Positions 23,708-32,178 of a stretch of 64,000 bases of DNA are shown here, piece by piece. Each line of letters starts with the position of its first letter. The first letter of the stretch is position 1. The DNA is from Paractinoplanes bogorensis (GTDB lineage Bacteria; Actinomycetota; Actinomycetes; Mycobacteriales; Micromonosporaceae). The notes under the pieces are model-generated. The model searched no databases. It was given only the letters and a program-made list of their open reading frames with translations, and was not told the DNA's origin. The translations under genes were made by a program, and so were the position numbers. The stretch covers positions 620,001 to 684,000 of the forward strand of contig NZ_JAHKKG010000001.1 of the NCBI RefSeq assembly GCF_018829635.1, in the 5' to 3' direction.

Positions 23708-24316
23708 ATGAACGATTCCCCTCTGGCCGCCGTCCGGCTGGCCTGGAGCGACCCGCAGCGGTGGATCACCGCCCTGGTCGCCGCCGCACCGAGCCTGGTC
23801 TTCGTGGCCGTCAACGCGGCCACGTCGCTCTATCCGGCGATCACGGCCGCGGCCGTGGCGGCGCTGGCCGGACTGGGCTACCGCCTGGCCCGCCGGCAGT
23901 CATTGCGTTCCGCCCTCGTCGGCATCCTGATCGTGGCGGTCTGCGCGATCGCGGCTGCGGTCACCGGGCAGGCGCGCGGCTTCTTCCTGGTGCCGGCGCT
24001 GATCCCGTTCGCCGTGATCCTGGTCTGCGTGGTCAGCATCGTCGCGCGGCGGCCCCTGACCGGGCTGATCCTCAACCGGGTCACCGGCGGCCCCCGCGAC
24101 TGGTGGCGGCACCCGGGACTGCTCCGGGTGCACCTGATCGCGACCGGCACGGCGATCGCCATCAACGTCGTCAACGCCGCCATCCAGGTGATCTTCTACG
24201 GTCGCGGCGACACCGTGGTGCTGGCCGTCGCGCACGCCGCCACCGGCCCGATCTTCGGAACCCTGGTCGCGGTCACGATCGTCGCGGTCCGGCGCACCCT
24301 GGCCCGGCCGCGGTGA
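23708..24316 (+). CDS. DUF3159 family membrane protein
   Basis: 202 residues, five to six hydrophobic helices. The DUF3159 pattern is visible: APSLVFVAVNAATSLYPAITAAAVAALAGLGYRLARRQSLRSALVGILIVAVCAIAAAVTGQARGFFLVPALIPFAVILVCVVSIVARRPLTGL-type order, in which GQARGFFLVP and ARRPLTGLI are the most conserved parts. Function unknown. First gene of a three-gene operon; its stop overlaps the GTG of the next gene (GTGA). Confidence 0.8.
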   Translation: MNDSPLAAVRLAWSDPQRWITALVAAAPSLVFVAVNAATSLYPAITAAAVAALAGLGYRLARRQSLRSALVGILIVAVCAIAAAVTGQARGFFLVPALIPFAVILVCVVSIVARRPLTGLILNRVTGGPRDWWRHPGLLRVHLIATGTAIAINVVNAAIQVIFYGRGDTVVLAVAHAATGPIFGTLVAVTIVAVRRTLARPR

Positions 24317-24738
24317 CTCCTCGTACCTGGCCGGCCGGGCTGTTCCGCCTGACCACCACGGTGGCCGCCGTGCTCGCCTGCAACCAGGCCGTCTTCGCCG
24401 GTCAGTTCCTGTCCGGCACCTACGTGGCACTGCGCCTGCACCGCGACGGGTCGACCTACACGGTCGCGGCGGTCGCCTCGACCGTCCTGGCTGCCGTCCT
24501 GTGGCGCCGCCTCGGCCGCGGACCGGCCTGGCCGATCCCGGCGACGATGGCCCTGGTCGCGCTGACGGCGGTGCAGACGTTCCTCGGCTACCGGCTGGTC
24601 CTCGCCGTCCACATCCCGCTCGGCGTCACGGTGATCATGCTGCTGATCGCCCTGACCGTGGCCGGATGGAGGCGCGGCCCGGTCCGGTCCGCATCGGTGC
24701 GCGGCCTGATCGCGTCGGGCCGGGAGCGTGGCCGATGA
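24313..24738 (+). CDS. Small four-helix membrane protein
   Basis: 141 residues with four hydrophobic segments (about 10-30, 47-65, 75-95, 100-120). LFRLTTTVAAVLACNQAVFAGQFLSG and VQTFLGYRLVLAVHIPLGVTVIM recall small heme- or quinone-like membrane proteins of the four-helix type with His in a helix (LAVHIPLG), but I do not assign a family. GTG start overlaps the upstream stop, and its own stop overlaps the ATG of the multicopper oxidase (ATGA). The context suggests a role in electron transfer or membrane assembly with the oxidase. Confidence 0.75.
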   Translation: MTPRTWPAGLFRLTTTVAAVLACNQAVFAGQFLSGTYVALRLHRDGSTYTVAAVASTVLAAVLWRRLGRGPAWPIPATMALVALTAVQTFLGYRLVLAVHIPLGVTVIMLLIALTVAGWRRGPVRSASVRGLIASGRERGR

Positions 24739-26255
24739 CCACCCTCAGTCGTCGTGCGCTGCTCGGGATGGCCGGTCTGAGCGCCGCGGCCGGCATCGGC
24801 ATTCCGCTTGGCCGTGGCCTCGCCGCCCCGACCTCGACCGGGCAGCTGCTCCGCAGCCGAGCGCCCCGCCCGCCGCTCTTCCAGCGCCGGCTCACCGTGC
24901 CGCCGGTGTTGCGACCCACCCGCTCGGCGGGCGACACCGATCACTACGAGATCGTCCAGACCGCCGTACGGGCGGAAATCCTCCCCGGTCTCACCACGGA
25001 GCTGTGGACCTACAACGGCAGCTTCCCCGGCCCGACGATCCACAGCACCCGGGGCCGCACGGTCCGGATCCGGCACGTCAACCGACTGCCCGTGCCGACC
25101 GTCGTCCACCTGCACGGCGGGCGCACGCCGGCGGCCGACGACGGATACCCGATCGACTTCGTCCACCCCCTCGACATGGCTCAGCACGTGGGACACCACA
25201 TGGGCGGCGACGTCAGCCACGGCGAGCGCACCTACACCTATCCGCTGGACCAGCGCGCGGCGACTCTCTGGTATCACGACCACCGCATGGACTTCACCGG
25301 TCCCAGCGTCTGGCGTGGACTTGCCGGCTTCCACCTGCACCACGACGACGAGGAGGCCGCGCTGGGCCTGCCCGCCGGTGTCCCGCTCATGATCGCCGAC
25401 CGCAGCTTCGACCGCGACGGCTCGCTGCTCTACCCCGCTCGTGCCGGTGGGCATGGGGTGACCGGCGACTACGTGGCCGGCGTGCTCGGCGACGTCATGC
25501 TGGTCAACGGGGTGCCCTGGCCCACCCACCCGGTCGGGCGTGGCACCTACCGTTTCCGGCTGCTCAACGCGGCCAACGCCCGCCGCCTGTCCGTACGCCT
25601 CGATCCGCCACCCCCGACCGGCCTCGTGCGGATCGGCACCGACGGTGGCCTGCTGGCCGCCCCGATCCGGCACGACCACCTCGAACTGGCCCCGGCTCAG
25701 CGCTTCGACATCCTGGTCGACTTCTCCGCGTACGCCCCCGGCACCGTGGTCACGATGGTCAACGACTTCGACATCGGTGCCATGGGGCAGATCATGCGAT
25801 TCGTCGTCGGTGACGAACGGCTCGCCCCGTTCGCCGTTCCCGACCGGCTGTCCACGGTCACCCCGCCGCGTGCTTCGGACGCGGTGGTCACCAGGAGGTT
25901 CGATTTCCGTACGGGCGAGATCGCCGGCCACGACGGCTGGCTCGTCGGGCAGCAGCCGTTCCACCCGGACGTGATCGCCGCCCACGTCAAGCTCGGCACC
26001 GTCGAGATCTGGCAGCTCAACGCAGACTTCCACCATCCCGTCCACCTGCACCTGAGCCCGTTCCAGGTGCTCGGCCGGGGGAGCGGGGGACCCGGCCCGT
26101 ACGACGCCGGATGGCAGGACACGATCGATCTGCGCCCCGGCGAACAGGCAAAGATCCTCGTCCACTTCGACGGCTATCCCGGCAAGTACGTCTTCCACTG
26201 CCACAACCTGGAACACGAGGACATGGCAATGATGGCCAACTTCGTCGCCACCTGA
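24735..26255 (+). CDS. Tat-exported multicopper oxidase
   Basis: 506 residues. Twin-arginine signal SRRALLGMAGLSAAAGIGIP, so exported folded with copper. All copper-ligand motifs are present: HLHGG and WYHDHRMD in the first domain, HPVHLHLSPFQVLG and HCHNLEHEDMAMM at the C-terminus (type 1/2/3 sites, Met as axial ligand in the last motif). The sequence order resembles CueO/CotA/bilirubin oxidase-like laccases. It oxidises phenols or metal ions with O2 outside the cell. Last gene of the 23708-26255 operon; the divergent MarR-FAD monooxygenase pair suggests response to aromatic compounds. Confidence 0.93.
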   Translation: MTTLSRRALLGMAGLSAAAGIGIPLGRGLAAPTSTGQLLRSRAPRPPLFQRRLTVPPVLRPTRSAGDTDHYEIVQTAVRAEILPGLTTELWTYNGSFPGPTIHSTRGRTVRIRHVNRLPVPTVVHLHGGRTPAADDGYPIDFVHPLDMAQHVGHHMGGDVSHGERTYTYPLDQRAATLWYHDHRMDFTGPSVWRGLAGFHLHHDDEEAALGLPAGVPLMIADRSFDRDGSLLYPARAGGHGVTGDYVAGVLGDVMLVNGVPWPTHPVGRGTYRFRLLNAANARRLSVRLDPPPPTGLVRIGTDGGLLAAPIRHDHLELAPAQRFDILVDFSAYAPGTVVTMVNDFDIGAMGQIMRFVVGDERLAPFAVPDRLSTVTPPRASDAVVTRRFDFRTGEIAGHDGWLVGQQPFHPDVIAAHVKLGTVEIWQLNADFHHPVHLHLSPFQVLGRGSGGPGPYDAGWQDTIDLRPGEQAKILVHFDGYPGKYVFHCHNLEHEDMAMMANFVAT

Positions 26256-26354
26256 TTCCCGGCCGCTTGTCCGACCGCGACGAAGGCGCGGTGAGCAGCG
26301 ACGCAGGGACCTGCTCGGCGGACCTCACGCTGGTCCCGGGCTTCCGGGGGTCGA

Positions 26355-26366
26355 TAGGGTCTCCGG
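26355..26366 (+). promoter_or_regulatory. Leaderless -10 box
   Basis: TAGGGT (26355-26360) ends six bases before the ATG at 26367; no ribosome-binding site is seen. Confidence 0.35.
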
Positions 26367-26759
26367 ATGTCTTGGGACGTGTTCCTGTTCAGGGCGCCCG
26401 CCGACGTGGCCGCGGTCGACGAGATCGCCGAGGACTTCGATCCCGACGCGCTCGGGCCGCTCGCGGAGGTGCTGCGCCGGCTCGGTGACGCGCTGCCCGA
26501 GGTCGATCTCGGCGATCCGGCCTGGGGCATGCTCGACGGGTCGTCGTGGCACATCGAGCTGAACATCGGGAAGCGCGACCCGGTCGACTCGATCATGCTC
26601 CACGTGCGCGGCGGTGGGGACGACGTCCTGCCGGTGATCGCCCGGATCGCGGCGGCGGTCGACGCGCGGGCGCTCGACATCTCGACGGGGGAGTTTCTGA
26701 CCGGCGATCCGGGGCAGACCGCCGGTTGGCGCGGATTCCAGCAGTACCGCGATCGCTAG
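26367..26759 (+). CDS. Hypothetical protein (130 aa)
   Basis: A small soluble protein beginning MSWDVFLFRAPADV, rich in Asp and hydrophobic strands: DLGDPAWGMLDGSSWHIELNIG and SIMLHVRGGGDDVLPVIARIAAAVDARALDISTGEFL. Proteins with this MSWDVFLF opening and SIMLHVRG centre are conserved hypothetical in actinomycetes; no function is known to me. No signal, membrane segment or cofactor motif. Stands alone with its own TAGGGT promoter box. Confidence 0.75.
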   Translation: MSWDVFLFRAPADVAAVDEIAEDFDPDALGPLAEVLRRLGDALPEVDLGDPAWGMLDGSSWHIELNIGKRDPVDSIMLHVRGGGDDVLPVIARIAAAVDARALDISTGEFLTGDPGQTAGWRGFQQYRDR

Positions 26760-26769
26760 CGCAGTCTGG

Positions 26770-26862
26770 CTAGCGGGGACATGCCGCGGCGATGGTGAGC
26801 AGGGCCGTGCGCAGGTCCCAGTTGGCGGCCAGGTAGCAGCGCGCGGCCGGTCCCTCAGCTGC
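26770..26862 (-). pseudogene. Possible C-terminal remnant of an unidentified gene
   Basis: On the minus strand the last 30 codons of one frame read AAEGPAARCYLAANWDLRTALL then TIAAACPR and a stop, a helix-rich, protein-like tail resembling a UBA-like or MurQ-type C-terminus. The frame before it is a shadow of LigD. It overlaps the end of the LigD-Pol gene by 8 bp. Could be the scar of a deleted gene or chance. Confidence 0.2.
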
Positions 26863-27826
26863 CGCCGGGGTCGGCCGGGCCTTCCAGTCCGGCTTTCTCG
26901 TCGCGGTCGGCCCATTCCAGCAGGGTCTCGAGCGAGTGTGCTTTGTCATCGATCGTGGCGTGCAGGTCACCGAGTTCGGCGAACCGGGCCGGGACCGTAC
27001 GGATGGTGAAGTCGTGCGGATCGGCGTCGGGGATCTCGTCCCAGGTGACCGGGGTCGAAACCGTGGCGGTCGGGACGCCGCGCACAGAGTAGGCGCTCGC
27101 GATCGTGTGGTCGCGCGCATTCTGGTTGTAGTCGACGAACAGCTTGGCCGGGTCGCGATCCTTGCGCCACCACGTGGTCGTCACGTCGTCGGGGGCGCGG
27201 CGCTCCACCTCACGGGCGAAGGCGAGCGCGGCCCGCCGCACATCACCGAACCCCCACTCCGGCGTGATGCGCACATAGATGTGCAAGCCGCGGCCGCCGG
27301 ACGTCTTCGGAAAGCCGGCGATCCCCAGGTCGTCGAGCACCTCGTGGGCCACGGCGGCCACCCGCCGCACCCGGTCGTAGTCGCAGTCGGGCATCGGGTC
27401 GAGGTCGATGCGCCACTCGTCGGGTTTCTCGGTGTCGGCCCGGCGCGAGTTCCACGGATGGAACTCGACCGTCGACATCTGCACGGCCCAGATGACGTCG
27501 GCCGGTTTGGTCACGCACAGTTCGTCGGCGTGCCGGTTGTAGCGCGGAAACTTCACCCGAACCGTCTCGAGCCACGGCGGCGCACCGTGCGGCACCCGCT
27601 TCTGGTGCACTTTTTCGCCGGCCAGCCCGTCCGGGAAGCGGTGCAGCATGCACGGCCGCTCACGCAACGCCCGCACGATGCCGTCGCTCACCGACAGGTA
27701 GTAGTTGACCAGGTCGAGCTTGGTCAGCCCGAGCTCGGGAAAGTAGATCCGGTCGGGGTTCGACACGCGCACCGCAAGGTCGCCGACCTGCACCTCGGTC
27801 GCCGGGCTCTTGCTCGAAGAGGCCAT
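26855..27826 (-). CDS. LigD-type NHEJ polymerase/primase domain protein
   Basis: 323 residues, a stand-alone polymerase (Pol) domain of the archaeo-eukaryotic primase superfamily as found in LigD. Motifs: RIYFPELGLTKLDLVNYY near the start, HRFPDGLAGEKVHQKRVP, WAVQMSTVEFHPWNSR, the catalytic RIDLDPMPD (DxD) and FPKTSGGRGLHIYV, and LFVDYNQNARDHTIASAYSVRGVPTATVSTPVTWDEI-type region with the third Asp. Bacterial LigD-Pol extends ends with ribonucleotides during non-homologous end joining with Ku and a ligase; neither is in this window. The last 20 residues are Gly/Asp-rich and probably disordered. Confidence 0.92.
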   Translation of the reverse strand: MASSSKSPATEVQVGDLAVRVSNPDRIYFPELGLTKLDLVNYYLSVSDGIVRALRERPCMLHRFPDGLAGEKVHQKRVPHGAPPWLETVRVKFPRYNRHADELCVTKPADVIWAVQMSTVEFHPWNSRRADTEKPDEWRIDLDPMPDCDYDRVRRVAAVAHEVLDDLGIAGFPKTSGGRGLHIYVRITPEWGFGDVRRAALAFAREVERRAPDDVTTTWWRKDRDPAKLFVDYNQNARDHTIASAYSVRGVPTATVSTPVTWDEIPDADPHDFTIRTVPARFAELGDLHATIDDKAHSLETLLEWADRDEKAGLEGPADPGGS

Positions 27827-27878
27827 GCGCCCACCTTAGGTCCCGCCCCCGGCCCGCGCACCAACATCACCAAGGGCC

Positions 27879-28466
27879 TCAGCCCCGGAACGCCCGGATG
27901 GAATTGCTGCGTTGCCGAGCGCGGTCGTATTGATCCACCGCGTCGGGCCGGCTGACCATGATCGTGCCTCGGCTCTGCTCGTCGTGCCGCCTCTGCAACA
28001 GGGCCACACAGCGTGGGCAGGCGTCCAGCTTCGGCTTCTTCCGCGATCTCGAGGTGGCCGTGGCGTCCGACAGTCCGCACAGCAGATGGCCCGGACGTTC
28101 GGGATTCGGGCGGTGAGCCCGGCGGCTGTCGGCCAGCACGGTCCAGCCGATCGAGCGCCACGCCTTCAACGACTCGTTGCGATGGCGCTCGCCGTCCTCC
28201 ACCGCGCGCTCCCAGGTCTCGGCGCGGCGCGATGCTCTTTCGGGGCGGCCCTCGTCCGGGATGGCCCGATCACGCACCGCGCCTGGACGTGCGCGCGCCA
28301 TGTCCCGGCACGCGATGCATGGCGGCCAGTCCGGCGGCCGGACATGAAGAATCCGCTCGGCGGGATCGACTTTGCTGCCGCACAGAGTCCGCCCGGAGCG
28401 CACGGGATCGGGCCGATGCAGGAATCCGCCTGGGAGCCGAACCCAGCCGGGCTTCATGGAACTCAT
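27879..28466 (-). CDS. Protein with duplicated Cys (zinc-ribbon-like) motif
   Basis: 195 residues with two similar halves. First half: FLHRPDPVRSGRTLCG (Cys29) then WPPCIACRD (Cys50, Cys53). Second half: AHRPNPERPGHLLCG (Cys130) then LDACPRCVAL (Cys150, Cys153). Each has the order HRP[DN]P, LCG, CxxC with equal spacing (21 and 20 residues to the CxxC), so an internal duplication is clear. The invariant His-Cys-Cys-Cys set could bind one zinc per half. The middle is Arg/Glu-rich. No family name known to me; related single-motif proteins occur in actinomycetes. ATG at 28466, with a second ATG three codons later. Confidence 0.7.
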   Translation of the reverse strand: MSSMKPGWVRLPGGFLHRPDPVRSGRTLCGSKVDPAERILHVRPPDWPPCIACRDMARARPGAVRDRAIPDEGRPERASRRAETWERAVEDGERHRNESLKAWRSIGWTVLADSRRAHRPNPERPGHLLCGLSDATATSRSRKKPKLDACPRCVALLQRRHDEQSRGTIMVSRPDAVDQYDRARQRSNSIRAFRG

Positions 28467-28558
28467 CCGCGACCACCCTTCGCCTGCTCCAGCTAAGCAA
28501 CCGGCGAAGGGTGAGCGCGACGGTCGTGCGGCCGATCGGACCTCACCCGGATGACCAG

Positions 28559-30292
28559 TCAGCCCAGGACGGTGTCGTCCAGGTCGGCCAACAGGGTGTC
28601 TCCCGAGTCGAGCAGGTCGAGCAGCGGGCCGATGCGTGGCAGCTCGTGCGTGATGAAGTAGCGCGCGGCGAGCCGCTTGCCGTCGTAGAAGGCGCCCTCC
28701 TTGTCGCCTGCAGCAAGAAGCTGCGAGAGCCACAACCAGGCGATCACCAGGTGGCCGGTCGCCTCCAGGTAGGCGGTCGAGTTGGCCAGCGCCGCCGTCG
28801 GGTCGCCCGCCGCCCACAGCTTGCGCGTGGTGGTGGCCAGGCGGTCGCACATCGCGATCACCGGCTGACCCAGCTCGGTCGGCGCGGCCACCGCCGTGGT
28901 CACGATGCGGCCGATCAGCAGCTGCAGGCCGGCCCCGCCGCGCATGACCACCTTGCGGCCCAGCAGGTCGAGGCCCTGGATGCCGTCGGTGCCCTCGTGG
29001 ATCGAGTTGAGCCGGTTGTCGCGGTAGAACTGCTCGACCGGGTATTCGCGGGTGTAGCCGTAACCGCCGTGCACCTGGATCGCGTGGTCGTTGGCCAGGC
29101 GGCACCACTGGGACGGCCACGCCTTGACGATCGGGGTCAGCACGTCGAGCAGCAGGTCGTTGTCGTCGGAGGGCTCGTCCAGCAGCTTGGACGCGTACAG
29201 GATCAGAGCCAGACCCCCTTCCACGTACGCCTTCGACGACAGCAGGAGGCGGCGCACGTCGGGGTGCTGAACGATCGGCACGGCCGGTGCCGCCGGGTCT
29301 TTGTCGGCCACGAGGCGACCCTGGGAACGGGAGCGTGCGTAGTCGAGGGCGTGCAGATAGCCGGTGTAGCCCAGCGCCACCGCGCCCGCCCCGACACCGA
29401 TGCGCGCCTCGTTCATCATCTGGAACATGTAGACGAGGCCCTTGCCCTCTTCGCCGACCAGGTAGCCGGTGGCGTCGTCGAAGGAGAGCACGGCGTTGGT
29501 CGTGCCGCGGTAGCCCATCTTGTGGTTGAGCCCGGCCAGCGACACCCCGTTGCGCTCGCCGACCGTGCCGTCGGCCTCGATGTGGTGCTTGGGCACGATG
29601 AACAGCGACAGCCCCTTGACCCCGGCGGGCGCGCCCGCGGCCCGGGCCAGCACGAGGTGCACGATCGTCTCGGTGAGCTCGTGGTCGCCGCCCGAGATCC
29701 ACATCTTCGAGCCGGTGACCCGATATGTCCCGTCGCCGGAGGGAACGGCTCGTGTCAGCACGTCGGCCAGAGACGACCCCGCCTGCGGCTCGGACAGGCA
29801 CATCGTGCCGGTGAAACGGCCCTCCAGCATCGGGCGCACGAAGCGATCGATCTGAGCCGTGGACCCGTACGAGAGAAGCAGGTTGGCATTGCCCGCGGTG
29901 AGCAGCGAGTATGACGACGTGGCCAGGTTGGCCGCCTGGAACCACGCGAAGCAGGCGCGGGCCACGACGTGCGGCAGTTGCAGCCCGCCGACGTCGGCAT
30001 CCATGGTGGCGCTGAGCAGACCGGTGTCGTTGAAGACCTTGAGCGCGGCCGCCACCTCGGGAATCACGTGCACCCGGGTGCCGTCGAAGGTGGGCTCCTC
30101 GAGGTCGGAGCGCCGGTTGTGCGGGGCGAAGTCGCGCTCGGCGATCTGGGCCGAGACGTCGAGGAAGGCGTCGAACGTCTCGCGGGAGTGTTCGGTGAAC
30201 CTCTCGCGGGCGGTCAGCGCCTCGACGTCGAGCCACTCGTAGAGCAGGAAGTCGAGATCACGCCGCGAAAGGATCTTGGACACCGCCGGCAC
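28559..30292 (-). CDS. Acyl-CoA dehydrogenase
   Basis: 577 residues of the long ACAD type with a C-terminal extension. FAD/acyl-binding motifs: [33 protein letters not shown] and [47 protein letters not shown] region, where GYGY and EGT are the standard ends and the Glu of EGTDGIQ is the probable catalytic base as in short-chain ACADs. The C-terminal ~130 residues resemble the extra domain of AidB/DmdC-like members. It catalyses alpha-beta dehydrogenation of acyl-CoA, passing electrons to ETF. GTG at 30292 is chosen because GAGGAAC precedes it. Substrate chain length unknown. Confidence 0.9.
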   Translation of the reverse strand: MPAVSKILSRRDLDFLLYEWLDVEALTARERFTEHSRETFDAFLDVSAQIAERDFAPHNRRSDLEEPTFDGTRVHVIPEVAAALKVFNDTGLLSATMDADVGGLQLPHVVARACFAWFQAANLATSSYSLLTAGNANLLLSYGSTAQIDRFVRPMLEGRFTGTMCLSEPQAGSSLADVLTRAVPSGDGTYRVTGSKMWISGGDHELTETIVHLVLARAAGAPAGVKGLSLFIVPKHHIEADGTVGERNGVSLAGLNHKMGYRGTTNAVLSFDDATGYLVGEEGKGLVYMFQMMNEARIGVGAGAVALGYTGYLHALDYARSRSQGRLVADKDPAAPAVPIVQHPDVRRLLLSSKAYVEGGLALILYASKLLDEPSDDNDLLLDVLTPIVKAWPSQWCRLANDHAIQVHGGYGYTREYPVEQFYRDNRLNSIHEGTDGIQGLDLLGRKVVMRGGAGLQLLIGRIVTTAVAAPTELGQPVIAMCDRLATTTRKLWAAGDPTAALANSTAYLEATGHLVIAWLWLSQLLAAGDKEGAFYDGKRLAARYFITHELPRIGPLLDLLDSGDTLLADLDDTVLG

Positions 30293-30332
30293 CGCCGTTC
30301 CTCGATGAATGCGAGGCCTCCAGTGTGCCCTC

Positions 30333-32120
30333 TCAGTCGGCCGCGCGGTGCCTCCCCACACGCTCCTGAGAAGAAGCCGGGCGAGCGTGCTTCATCGCGT
30401 ACATGGCATGATCCGCCGCCCGCAACGCCGCATCCGGGTCGGAGGCGCCGGCCGCCAGGTGCACGCCGACACTCGCACCGATCTGCACCTGATGCCCGCC
30501 GATCGTGAACGGCTGCGCCAGCGCGTGCCGGATCCGGTCGGACATGCCGGACGCGTCGTCGGACGACAGCACCCCGGGCATCAGGATCACGAACTCGTCC
30601 CCACCGACCCGGGCCAGCACATCCCATTCCCGTACGCAGGAGGACAGTCGCCCGGCCACCTGGCGCAACAGTTCGTCACCGGCCTCGTGCCCGTGCACGT
30701 CGTTGACCGGCTTGAACCCGTCGAGGTCGACGAAGAGCACGGCCACCGGCTGGTTCCGCAGCGACGTGCCGAGCGCGTCCTGCATCCGGCGCCGGTTGGG
30801 CAGACCGGTCAGCGCGTCGTGCCCGGCCTCGTGTTTGAGCTGCTCCTGGGCGGCCTTGTTCTCGGAGATGTCGCGGGCGTTGATGACCACGCCGTGCAGC
30901 GACGGGTTGTGCATCTGGTTTGACGCGGTGAACTCGAACCAGCGGTACTGCCCGTTGCCGCCGCGCACCAGGCACTGCAGGCGCAGCACGGCGTCACTCC
31001 GCGCGATCAGCAGGGCGAACTGCTCCCGCATGTAGTCGCGGTGCTCGGGGTGCACGATGTCGAAGACGCTGGTGCCGACCAGCACGCCCTCGGAGAAGCC
31101 GAGCACGGCGGCCGCGCTCGGGCTGGAGTATTCGATGTTGCCGTCGCCGTCGAGCACCGACACCATGTCCGGCGCGTGCTGGAACAGGGCCTGGAAGCGC
31201 TCGTCGGCCCGGCGGCGCTGGATCTGGGTGCGGTAGCCGAGCACACCCATGGCCAGGACGCCGATCAGCAGCATCGCGCCCAGGGTCATGTTCAGCGTCT
31301 GGCTCTTGGTGTGCACGGCGCCGTCGAACGACTTCTTCGTCTGGATCCGCGCGTACGACCAGCCGCCGGGCAGCCCGCGCACCACGATCGCGATCATCGG
31401 TGTGCCGGCGACGGTGGTGTATTCGACGAACTCGTCCTGCGTGTTCGCGATGGCGTTGCGGACGGCCGGGTCGATCTGGGTGCCGAGCAGTTTCTCCTGG
31501 TTGGAGGCGGCGATCGTGCCGGTGCTGTCGGCGACCGCGGTCAGGTGCACGCTCGAGCTGAGTGTCACGGTGTACTGCTGCAGCGAGGTGGTCGCGACGT
31601 TGTTCAGGCCGATCATGATCGCGGCCGCGCTGCCGCCGACCACGACGGGCACGCCGACCGCCTCGAGGTAGACGCCGTCGACGGCCATGATCGAGGAGAA
31701 GCCGGCCTTCTGACCCGACTTGAGCATGGTGAACAGGGGCTGCCAGCCGGTGTTGCCGGCCGCGGGCACGCCGGTGCTGCGCGAGCTCGTGAGCACCTGG
31801 CCGTCGAGGGTGACCAGCAGGGCCCCGTACGAGAAAGTGCCGCTCTTGCTCGCGAACGCGGTCAGCGCGGCGCGGTCCTGAGCGTTGCCGCGGCCCAGGT
31901 GCAGGGTGGTCTGGCCGAGGAAATCGCCGAGCTCGCCGGCCGAGAGCAGCTGGAGCTGTCCGACCAGGGTGCCGTTGTTGACGGCGAGGGCGCGGGAGTC
32001 GGCCTTGTGCACGTCGTCGGCCGCCTGCAGGGCCGAGTGGTTGACCCAGAAGCCGATCGCTCCGGCGGCAGCCAGCAGCACCACGCCGACCACCACGGCG
32101 ATCCAGTTGCGCAGCCGCAT
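30333..32120 (-). CDS. Membrane PAS-GGDEF diguanylate cyclase
   Basis: 595 residues. An N-terminal membrane helix (7-27), an extracellular sensing region (about 30-275, CHASE/Cache-like by length and alternating strands), a second helix (285-302), then a PAS domain beginning FQALFQHAPDMVSVLDGDGNIEYSSPSAAAVLGF and ending with a PAC-like QYRWFEF..ISEN. The GGDEF domain starts HDALTGLPNRRRMQDAL and keeps the intact active site VGGDEFVI, so cyclic-di-GMP synthesis is expected. A typical RxxD inhibitory site is not obvious. No EAL domain. The start at 32120 has a strong GAGGAGGGG. Confidence 0.93.
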   Translation of the reverse strand: MRLRNWIAVVVGVVLLAAAGAIGFWVNHSALQAADDVHKADSRALAVNNGTLVGQLQLLSAGELGDFLGQTTLHLGRGNAQDRAALTAFASKSGTFSYGALLVTLDGQVLTSSRSTGVPAAGNTGWQPLFTMLKSGQKAGFSSIMAVDGVYLEAVGVPVVVGGSAAAIMIGLNNVATTSLQQYTVTLSSSVHLTAVADSTGTIAASNQEKLLGTQIDPAVRNAIANTQDEFVEYTTVAGTPMIAIVVRGLPGGWSYARIQTKKSFDGAVHTKSQTLNMTLGAMLLIGVLAMGVLGYRTQIQRRRADERFQALFQHAPDMVSVLDGDGNIEYSSPSAAAVLGFSEGVLVGTSVFDIVHPEHRDYMREQFALLIARSDAVLRLQCLVRGGNGQYRWFEFTASNQMHNPSLHGVVINARDISENKAAQEQLKHEAGHDALTGLPNRRRMQDALGTSLRNQPVAVLFVDLDGFKPVNDVHGHEAGDELLRQVAGRLSSCVREWDVLARVGGDEFVILMPGVLSSDDASGMSDRIRHALAQPFTIGGHQVQIGASVGVHLAAGASDPDAALRAADHAMYAMKHARPASSQERVGRHRAAD

Positions 32121-32178
32121 GTATTCGCCCCTCCTCGCTGTCTGAATTCGGCAGGGAGGGGCGGATCTGTAACGAAAA

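Noticed and set aside
24588..26216. 542-codon minus frame antisense to the multicopper oxidase
   Set aside because: Low-complexity Arg/Gly/Val shadow; the plus strand has a Tat signal and all copper motifs.
28467..30236. Upstream part of a 785-codon minus frame that ends in the zinc-ribbon-like gene
   Set aside because: The part before 28466 is Arg/Gly-rich shadow of the acyl-CoA dehydrogenase gene in another frame; only the last 195 codons look like protein.
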